A stretch of 6,511 nt of DNA from JADKCL01 sp046050405 (GTDB lineage Bacteria; Bacteroidota; Bacteroidia; J057; JADKCL01), in contig JBJOPY010000260.1 of the NCBI GenBank assembly GCA_046050405.1, positions 1-6,511 on the forward strand, given 5' to 3'. Made by a program: the position numbers and the translations under genes. The notes beneath the pieces were generated by a model. It was not told where the DNA came from, ran no database searches, and saw only the letters and a list, made by a program, of their open reading frames with translations. Positions 1 to 5,527 of this stretch are shown piece by piece. Every line of letters starts with the position of its first letter. Positions within the stretch are counted from its first letter, which is position 1.

Positions 1-704
1 CCTGCTTCTATGTCACCGCCCTGATGCTGCTCCCCTGGAGGGCAATACAGAAGGTCGCAGCGGCGCAAGTCGCGGAGCTGCTCCGAACCGGGGACATGGT
101 CGCCATGAACAGGCTGTACAAGCGCATTTCCCAGATCAATACGGCGATCGGCTGCTTCCTGCTCGGTGCACTGGTCATTGGATCGGACACGCTGTTCACA
201 TTCCTGCCAGCAGAATACAGTGCCGGACACGATGTGATACTGATCCTGGGCCTGGCACGGCTCATCGACCTGGTCACGGGGTTGAACGGATACATCATGG
301 TCGTATCCAGGTATTTCAAGCTGGACCTGATCATGAACATCGCGCTTGTCGTCCTCACGATCGGCCTCAATGCATGGCTGATCCCGAAGATGGGGATCAC
401 CGGAGCTGCATGGGCGACGTCGGTCGCCATGAATGTCAGCAATCTCTGCCGGATGCTCTTCCTCTGGTGGAAGATGGGCCTGCTGCCACTGACGGTGGAA
501 ATGCTCGCGCTGGGCTTGCTGGGCAGCGTTGCATTTCTCGCCCAGTGGGCCATCCCTGATCTGGGCAATGTCTTCCTGAACTTCGGGGTGCGTTTCACGG
601 TGTTTGCGGTCTTGTTTGCCATTCCCACGGTTCACTGGGGGCTGGTGCCGGATGCGAATCGCCTGTATGAGATGGTTCTGAGGAAAGTCCGTCTTCGCCA
701 TTAG
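1..704 (+). CDS. Oligosaccharide/polysaccharide flippase (Wzx-like, MOP superfamily), C-terminal part, cut by left edge
   Basis: This is the last 233 residues of a polytopic inner-membrane protein. The reading frame is open to the left edge (first full codon at position 3), so the Met at position 24 is internal. About six hydrophobic helices are visible, in keeping with the second half of a 12-14 helix flippase of roughly 480-500 residues, so about half the gene is missing. Diagnostic stretches are the LVTGLNGYIMVVSRYFK loop, then NAWLIPKMGITGAAWATS, followed by a helix and the LWWKMGLLPLT segment. This pattern is typical of Bacteroidota lipopolysaccharide or O-unit export proteins. Members of the family move undecaprenyl-diphosphate-linked glycans from the cytoplasmic to the periplasmic face of the inner membrane. 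The protein ends in a basic tail (RKVRLRH). The next gene starts about 80 bases downstream on the same strand and encodes a periplasmic-facing glycosyltransferase, which supports a glycan role. The exact substrate is unknown. Confidence 0.85.
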   Translation, partial: CFYVTALMLLPWRAIQKVAAAQVAELLRTGDMVAMNRLYKRISQINTAIGCFLLGALVIGSDTLFTFLPAEYSAGHDVILILGLARLIDLVTGLNGYIMVVSRYFKLDLIMNIALVVLTIGLNAWLIPKMGITGAAWATSVAMNVSNLCRMLFLWWKMGLLPLTVEMLALGLLGSVAFLAQWAIPDLGNVFLNFGVRFTVFAVLFAIPTVHWGLVPDANRLYEMVLRKVRLRH

Positions 705-737
705 GATCACCGCAGACCCCGGTGCCCCCCCAAGAGC

Positions 738-779
738 AATGTTCGATTTCCAAAATCATTTGAAAATGTTCAATTTTGG
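738..779. promoter_or_regulatory. Nested inverted repeat plus imperfect direct repeat before the ArnT-like gene
   Basis: The 80-base gap after the flippase contains two overlapping structures. An inverted repeat pairs CCAAAAT (750-756) with ATTTTGG (773-779). Inside it, CATT (757-760) pairs with AATG (765-768) around a TGAA loop, leaving TTCA (769-772) as a bulge. A direct repeat is also present: AATGTTCGATTT (738-749) recurs as AATGTTCAATTT (765-776), 11 of 12 bases matching and 27 bases apart. The stretch is AT-rich against GC-rich neighbours and ends just before the chosen start at 785. CAATTTTG (771-778) matches the Bacteroidota -7 consensus TAnnTTTG at all but its first base, but I see no good -33 element at the right distance. 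It could be an operator, a 5' UTR hairpin or a promoter region. The pairing is seen directly; the function is inference. Confidence 0.35.
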
Positions 780-784
780 CATGG

Positions 785-2458
785 ATGAGATGGAATGACC
801 AGGGCATGGCGCGTGATTTGCTTCTGTTGGGTGGGTTTGCACTGGTCTGCTTCCTGCCTTCCCTCGGGATGGCCCCCCTCTTCGATTGGGACGAGATCAA
901 TTTTGCGGAGTCTGCCCGGGAGATGCTTGTCACGGGGAATTACTTTCAAGTCCAAATCGATTTTAAGCCGTTTTGGGAGAAGCCTCCGCTCTTCATCTGG
1001 ATGCAGGCACTGTCGATGAAAATTTTTGGGGTGACCGCGTTTGCTGCCCGCCTTCCCAATGCCCTGGTGGGAGTCTGCACCCTGATGGCCCTGTACATCC
1101 AGGGTTCAAGGCTGCGCGGCAGGAATTACGGGAAGGTGTTGACGGCATTGTATCTGGTCAGCCTGCTGCCGTTCCTGTACTTCAAGTCCGGCATCATCGA
1201 CCCCACGTTCAATTTCTTCATTTTCATGGGGGTGATGAAAATCGTGGCCTTTGAGCGTGCCCCGCAGGGTCAGAAGCCCGGAACAGCACCGCTCTGGGCG
1301 GGGTTCTGGATCGGGGTGGCTACATTGGCCAAGGGGCCTGTGGCATTGCTCGTGCCGGGCCTCGTCTATGTCCTCTATAAATTGATCTGGGACCGGCGAA
1401 ACATTCCTTGGATTGCCTTGGTGCAATTCACTGTGGTCTATGGGCTCGTGGTCTTGAGCTGGTTCGGGAGCATCATCCTGTTCACGGAGGATGGGTGGGA
1501 GACTGTCCGGAAGTTCATGGCCTACCAGGCCGAATTGTTCTCGCAAGCCGTTGCGGGGCATGAGCAACCCTTTTTCTACCATTTCCTGGTGTTCCTATTG
1601 GGTTGCTTTCCCCTGTCTGCCTTTGCCTTCCGAGGCATGGGGCTGCGGGGCTTGCCGCCATCGGATCTCGTGCTGCGGAACATGATGCTTGTCTGGTTCT
1701 GGGTGGTGCTGATCCTGTTCAGCATCGTCCGTACGAAAATCGTGCACTACTCGAGCATGCTGTACTTTCCCGGAGCCTTCCTGGCAGCGGACAGCATGGT
1801 TCGCCTATGGCAGGAACAGCGGCGTCCCGGCTGGGATGTGCTGGGGATGTATGCGCTTGGCTTGTTGGTATTGGGTGGGGCCACGGTCGGGGTGAATGCG
1901 ATCGTCACGCAGCTTCCATGGTTGCAGGCACACGCCACAGACCGCTTCATGCGCTCCGCATTGGGTGCGGAGGTGGCATGGACGGGATGGGAATTCCTGC
2001 CGGGCCTTGTTTTCATCCTTGCAGGAAGTGTCGGTGCCGTATGCCTGTGGAAGGCGAGGTACCGTGCATTTTTCATCTCCATGCTCATCGGGATGCCCCT
2101 CTTCATCAATGGGCTGAACCTTCTCGTACTACCCAGGGTCGCAGATTACTCACAAAACACCGCCATCCGATTCTTCCGTGAGAAATCCAGGGAAGACGCC
2201 TACCTGATGGTGCAGGCTTACAAGTCCTACGCCCACTACTTCTATGGAGAGGTGAAGCCCTTTCCCCATTCGGAGATCCCCGAGGACAGGCGTGAGGCCT
2301 GGATGGCCAATGGGCCCATCGACAAGCCTGTCTATATGGTATCCCGGATAGACAGGGCCACTCCGGAGTTTGAGGGTTGGTTCGTGAATTTTCACAGGAT
2401 CGGAGAAGAAAATGGATTTGTATTTTACAAGCGGGAACTTCCCGAGACGCGACCATGA
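785..2458 (+). CDS. ArnT/PMT-like integral membrane glycosyltransferase (GT-C fold, GT39/GT83-like)
   Basis: The product has 557 residues, close to the usual ArnT length of about 550. It is a polytopic inner-membrane protein expected to transfer a sugar from a polyprenyl-phosphate donor on the periplasmic side. After the first helix (about residues 12-29) comes the signature loop with D34-W-D36-E37 and E42, then KPFWEKPPLFIW (from K61), matching the ArnT acidic loop and its KPPL motif. D139 in GIIDPT resembles the second conserved loop aspartate. Many helices follow, then a soluble tail from about residue 450 with an AYKSYAHYFYGEV stretch like the periplasmic C-terminal domain of ArnT. Start choice: ATG at 785 is the first in-frame ATG. 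ATG at 806 (MARDLLLLGG) is a plausible shorter start, and a TTG at 776 is less likely. None has a clear Shine-Dalgarno. The TGA stop overlaps the next start as ATGA, so translation is probably coupled. Aminoarabinose specificity cannot be claimed, since no arn pathway genes are visible. Confidence 0.87.
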   Translation: MRWNDQGMARDLLLLGGFALVCFLPSLGMAPLFDWDEINFAESAREMLVTGNYFQVQIDFKPFWEKPPLFIWMQALSMKIFGVTAFAARLPNALVGVCTLMALYIQGSRLRGRNYGKVLTALYLVSLLPFLYFKSGIIDPTFNFFIFMGVMKIVAFERAPQGQKPGTAPLWAGFWIGVATLAKGPVALLVPGLVYVLYKLIWDRRNIPWIALVQFTVVYGLVVLSWFGSIILFTEDGWETVRKFMAYQAELFSQAVAGHEQPFFYHFLVFLLGCFPLSAFAFRGMGLRGLPPSDLVLRNMMLVWFWVVLILFSIVRTKIVHYSSMLYFPGAFLAADSMVRLWQEQRRPGWDVLGMYALGLLVLGGATVGVNAIVTQLPWLQAHATDRFMRSALGAEVAWTGWEFLPGLVFILAGSVGAVCLWKARYRAFFISMLIGMPLFINGLNLLVLPRVADYSQNTAIRFFREKSREDAYLMVQAYKSYAHYFYGEVKPFPHSEIPEDRREAWMANGPIDKPVYMVSRIDRATPEFEGWFVNFHRIGEENGFVFYKRELPETRP

Positions 2459-3372
2459 TTGAAACACATTTCTTTTCGACCTATCTGCTGCCGATTGTCC
2501 TGGCTCTGATCATGTTTGGGATGGGGACTTCGCTGAGCATGGCGGAGATCCGGAACAGCTGGGTGAAACCTGCGGGGATGATCGCCGGCCTCGTTTGTCA
2601 GTTGCTGGTTCTTCCACTGATTGCCGTCGCGATCGCCAGTCTGAGCGGCATGCGGCCGGAGCATCAGGTCGGCCTGGTATTGGTGGCGGCCTGCCCCGGA
2701 GGTGCGATCGCCAACTTGCTCAGCTACATGATGAAGGGAAATGTGGCCCTATCTGTTTCTTTCACGGCGGTGAACAGCTTCATCACGATCTTCACGATCC
2801 CGCTGGTGGTGAACATCGCCCTGGGGATCTTTCAAAATACGACGGTGCCATTGGCATTGCCGTTCTGGGAAACGGTGTTCCAGATTCTCCTCATCACCGT
2901 GATTCCTGTGTTCATCGGCATTTGGATGAGGGCAAAGCGACCCCGGGCCACGGACAGGTTGCAAGGCATCTTCAAGCTGTCCATGCCCATCCTGCTGGCG
3001 ATTGCGATGGTTGCGGCGATCTTCGTGGAGAAGAAGGCAGTCAGCGTAGAAACGGGTGAATTGGTGGAGGTGCTGCCTTGGGCGTTGCTGCTGAACATTC
3101 TGGCCATGCTGTCCGGCTGGGCGATGGCCGGCATCTTGAGGCTGGGGAGACCGGCCCAGGTCACCCTGGGACTGGAGGTGGGGTTGCACAACAGCGGACT
3201 GGCGATCGCCGTGGCCACGAGCAGGGTCATGCTGGACAATCCGACACTGGCCGTCCCGGCTTCCACCTTTGCCTTGTTCAGCTTCTTTACCGCAATCCTG
3301 TTTGGCATCCTGGTCAATGGCAGGAACCTGAATTTTCGGGAGATGATGGGTCTCACCGGCAAAAAACCCTGA
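2455..3372 (+). CDS. Bile acid:sodium symporter (BASS/SBF) family transporter
   Basis: The product is a 305-residue, almost wholly hydrophobic protein of normal length for bacterial BASS transporters (about 9-10 helices), located in the inner membrane. Family signatures are CPGGAIAN (80-87), then KGNVALSVSFTAVNSF (94-109), and EVGLHNSGLAIAVA (241-254). Family members carry out sodium-coupled uptake of organic anions such as bile acids, pyruvate or pantoate, and most bacterial members have no known substrate. Against the Neisseria ASBT structure as I recall it, N87, S100, T104, E241 and Q49 keep sodium-site identities. A86 stands where a serine ligand is usual and H245 where a glutamine is usual. 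The ATG at 2455 overlaps the upstream stop. The frame is open further upstream, but that part lies inside the preceding gene and lacks family similarity. The gene's own stop shares one base with the next start. Its place between two glycosyltransferases hints at an envelope-related substrate, which is inference only. Confidence 0.9.
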   Translation: MIETHFFSTYLLPIVLALIMFGMGTSLSMAEIRNSWVKPAGMIAGLVCQLLVLPLIAVAIASLSGMRPEHQVGLVLVAACPGGAIANLLSYMMKGNVALSVSFTAVNSFITIFTIPLVVNIALGIFQNTTVPLALPFWETVFQILLITVIPVFIGIWMRAKRPRATDRLQGIFKLSMPILLAIAMVAAIFVEKKAVSVETGELVEVLPWALLLNILAMLSGWAMAGILRLGRPAQVTLGLEVGLHNSGLAIAVATSRVMLDNPTLAVPASTFALFSFFTAILFGILVNGRNLNFREMMGLTGKKP

Positions 3373-4844
3373 TGGAATGGCTGAAGACATTCTGTCGAAA
3401 AAGGCACCGATGGCTGCTTTGGCTGGCATTTCCCGCGCTGAGCCTGGCGATGCATTCCTTCCTGTTCGATCTGCCCCTGCAGGGCATCCATGCTTGGCGG
3501 CAATGCGAGACAGCAAGCAACATCACCCTGTTCGCGACTGGGGGTCATGACATCCTGAGCCCGCACGTCTACAACCTCATATGGGAGGATGGCCTCAAGC
3601 GAATGGAGTTCCCCGTCATGCAATGGCTGTTTTCACTCGCGGTCCAGGTCTTCGGCGACCATGTATTCGTGCTGCGGCTTCTGAGCTGGATGCTGGGGTT
3701 TCTGACCATGGTGGGCTTCATGCAGTGCCCCCAATTGTTGCTGAGGGACAGGTTCATCGCCATCGCGGGAGCCTGGTGCTGGATGTTTTCACCGGTGATC
3801 TTCTACTACTGCATCAATCCTTTGCCTGACAATTTCTCCCTGATGTGCGCCGTCTGGGGGATGGCGGCTTTCCTGAAATGGTATCGGTCGGCGAGGATAT
3901 GGGCGATGATGGGATGCTTTGCCTGCATTGCGATAGGAACCTCCGCCAAGCTCCCGTTTGTCCTGTTCATTGCCCTTCCCTTCGGTGCCCTGCTGGGTGA
4001 CCTCATCCAGAAGAGAGGCCGAAATCTCCTGGGAGTGGCCTTGCTGGGCCTCTGCGGACTTGCCATGATGGCTCCTGCACTGGCCTGGTACATCTGGGTG
4101 ATCCCTCAATGGACTGGAAACGGGGTCGTCAGTGGAATACTGGACCTCACAGCGGAGGACCTTCCTGAGATCCTCTCCATCCTCAGGCACGATCTCTTCT
4201 CCATGCTGCCTGAACTTCTGGTCAATTATGCCTCCCTGGTGTTTTTCCTCTGGGGCATCTGGAGAGTCTGGGGGGATCGTCTCTTCAGGCACCGGCTAGC
4301 CTTGCCATTCGGGATGCTGGCAGTGAGCGCCATCGCCTACTTCATCTTCGAGATCAACATGATCTCGACCATCCACGATTACTACCTCTTCCCATTCCTT
4401 CCAGGAATCTTCCTGCTCGTGGCGATCGGATTTCAGGATCTTGCCTATTCAGGAAAGCGATGGGTGAAAAGGCTCTCTGTGCTGGCCTTGCTGATCCTGC
4501 CCGTTACTGCGGGGCTGCGCGCCTACTCGCGTTGGTCAGGGAAAGACCTGCCCAAGGGACTACTGGAAAACCTCGAGGCATCGCGTGCTGTAGTGACACC
4601 CGATGCCAAGATCATCTTTGGAAACGATTTCAGCCCGCATATTTCCCTCTACCATCTCAGGCATTTTGGATGGACAGTGGATGAACCCGATCTCAATTCG
4701 GAGCGGTTTCACGCTTACGTGCAGCAAGGAGCCCAGTTTCTCTACTCGAATTCGCGATCCTTGGAAAAGAATGGCATCGTTTCACCGCATCTGGCGGAGA
4801 AGATCGGGGAATGGGGGGAGTTGTGGGTTTGGAGGTTGAAGTAG
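3372..4844 (+). CDS. PMT-like integral membrane glycosyltransferase (GT39-like, divergent WRQ type)
   Basis: The product has 490 residues and is a polytopic membrane protein with a basic N-terminus (RKRHR, 9-13), a first helix at about 14-34 and roughly 10 or more helices. The first extracytoplasmic loop has HAWRQCETAS (40-49), a version of the WRQADT-type motif of uncharacterised GT39-like proteins in which Glu (E46) replaces the usual Asp. D153 in NPLPDNF sits where these enzymes often keep a second acidic residue. HDYYLFPFLPG follows later, a common feature of the group. The last 105 or so residues are soluble and include FSPHISLYHLRHFGW, probably a periplasmic domain. It likely uses a polyprenyl-phosphate sugar to modify a lipid, glycan or protein in the periplasm; the acceptor is unknown. 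The ATG at 3372 overlaps the symporter stop (TGATG). An in-frame upstream extension to 3078 encodes non-hydrophobic, Gly/His-rich sequence inside the symporter gene and is not real. It shows little similarity to the ArnT-like protein two genes upstream beyond fold-level features. Confidence 0.82.
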   Translation: MEWLKTFCRKRHRWLLWLAFPALSLAMHSFLFDLPLQGIHAWRQCETASNITLFATGGHDILSPHVYNLIWEDGLKRMEFPVMQWLFSLAVQVFGDHVFVLRLLSWMLGFLTMVGFMQCPQLLLRDRFIAIAGAWCWMFSPVIFYYCINPLPDNFSLMCAVWGMAAFLKWYRSARIWAMMGCFACIAIGTSAKLPFVLFIALPFGALLGDLIQKRGRNLLGVALLGLCGLAMMAPALAWYIWVIPQWTGNGVVSGILDLTAEDLPEILSILRHDLFSMLPELLVNYASLVFFLWGIWRVWGDRLFRHRLALPFGMLAVSAIAYFIFEINMISTIHDYYLFPFLPGIFLLVAIGFQDLAYSGKRWVKRLSVLALLILPVTAGLRAYSRWSGKDLPKGLLENLEASRAVVTPDAKIIFGNDFSPHISLYHLRHFGWTVDEPDLNSERFHAYVQQGAQFLYSNSRSLEKNGIVSPHLAEKIGEWGELWVWRLK

Positions 4845-4856
4845 AGGCCGTGCCGC

Positions 4857-4884
4857 TGGCATGGATGGCCTGTACCGGATGCCA
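4857..4884. terminator. Weak inverted repeat between convergent genes, possible terminator
   Basis: The 48-base gap between the convergent second glycosyltransferase and the deoxynucleoside kinase contains TGGCAT (4857-4862) and its complement ATGCCA (4879-4884), giving a 6-bp stem around a 16-base loop. Neither side has a run of T, so it is a poor match to an intrinsic terminator. Its place between two stop codons is the main reason to list it. Termination in both directions would be expected here, but the sequence does not prove it. Confidence 0.2.
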
Positions 4885-4892
4885 TTGCAGCA

Positions 4893-5516
4893 TCATTTCG
4901 TCCCAAACAACCCAAACAAATCCGCCTTGACCCGATTGATGATGATCCCGAGGTGTTCCGGGTTGTCTCGGAAATTGAGTTCGTCGATGATGATTTCCAT
5001 TTTATTTCCTAGGGTATAGCCTTCATACCAAGCTTCGTACCTCTCGTTCAGGCGGCGCAGGTAGTCAAGACGGATGGAGTCCTCGTATTCTCGTCCCCGA
5101 CGTTGTATCTGGTCCACCAGGGTCGGGATGGAGCCGCGAAGGTAGATCAAGAGATCGGGAGGGGGAATGAGGTCGTTCAGGTTGTCAAACAAGGATTTAT
5201 AGCTGTCGTAGTCGCGCTTGGCCATAAGGCCCATGGCATGGAGGTTGGGGGCGAAGATCTGGGCGTCCTCGTAGATCGTGCGATCTTGCAGGATGTTCTT
5301 GCCTTGCTTGTGAATGTCGAGGATCTTCTTGAAACGTGTGTTCAAGAAATAAATCTGTAGGTTGAATGACCATCGCTGCATGTCTTGGTAGAAATCGAAC
5401 AGGTAGGGGTTGCTGTCGGCATCCTCATACTGCACCTCGAACCCCAGATACTTCGACAGTTGAGTAGCAAGTGTAGTCTTTCCAGAACCGATATTGCCAG
5501 CGATGGCGATGTGCAT
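4893..5516 (-). CDS. Deoxynucleoside kinase (dCK/dGK family)
   Basis: The product is a 207-residue cytosolic kinase, full length for bacterial single-domain members. It transfers phosphate from ATP (or another NTP) to the 5' hydroxyl of a deoxynucleoside, the first step of salvage to dNTPs. Motifs in order are the P-loop GNIGSGKTT (7-15); YEDADSNPYLFDFY (30-43), with E31 the likely catalytic base; RWSFNLQIYFLNTRF (48-62) of the substrate pocket; DRTIYEDAQIFA (78-89), the DR-type motif; LIYLRGSIPTLVDQI (123-137); and the arginine-rich LID region RRGREYE (139-145). The set matches Bacteroidota kinases usually annotated as deoxyadenosine or deoxyguanosine kinases, but the preferred base cannot be decided here. 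The ATG lies 11 bases after the trpS stop on the same strand, so the two are probably cotranscribed. No Shine-Dalgarno is seen. The last codons contain a 9-bp tandem duplication giving LFGLFG. Confidence 0.93.
   Translation of the reverse strand: MHIAIAGNIGSGKTTLATQLSKYLGFEVQYEDADSNPYLFDFYQDMQRWSFNLQIYFLNTRFKKILDIHKQGKNILQDRTIYEDAQIFAPNLHAMGLMAKRDYDSYKSLFDNLNDLIPPPDLLIYLRGSIPTLVDQIQRRGREYEDSIRLDYLRRLNERYEAWYEGYTLGNKMEIIIDELNFRDNPEHLGIIINRVKADLFGLFGTK
4902..4919. repeat. 9-bp tandem repeat at the 3' end of the kinase gene
   Basis: CCCAAACAA occurs twice back to back (4902-4910 and 4911-4919). On the minus strand it encodes Leu-Phe-Gly twice, four codons before the stop of the deoxynucleoside kinase. 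It keeps the frame and probably arose by slippage. It has no evident functional role. Confidence 0.8.
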
Positions 5517-5527
5517 GGGGTATAAAG

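Noticed and set aside
8..628. 206-residue open frame on the minus strand opposite the flippase
   Set aside because: Its Ser/Arg/Thr-rich product has no domain pattern, while the plus strand has a clear flippase with membrane helices.
1603..2181. 192-residue open frame on the plus strand inside the ArnT-like gene
   Set aside because: It is in another frame of a gene with strong family motifs, and its product is Gly/Cys/His-rich without a domain.
2377..2454. In-frame N-terminal extension of the BASS transporter
   Set aside because: It lies inside the end of the ArnT-like gene, is strongly basic, and family members begin with the first helix just after the ATG at 2455.
3078..3371. In-frame N-terminal extension of the second glycosyltransferase
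   Set aside because: It overlaps the conserved C-terminal part of the BASS gene, encodes a Gly/His-rich non-membrane stretch, and a good ATG exists at 3372.
2749..3623. Two long overlapping open frames on the minus strand (255 and 263 residues)
   Set aside because: They lie wholly opposite the BASS and second glycosyltransferase genes, whose products have clear family motifs. The antisense products are rich in Gly, Arg, Gln and His with no recognisable domain, as expected of shadows in GC-rich DNA.
4806..4835. G-rich tract at the end of the second glycosyltransferase as a possible G-quadruplex
   Set aside because: There are only three runs of three or more G and one pair of G, and the tract is explained by Gly, Glu and Trp codons of the coding sequence.
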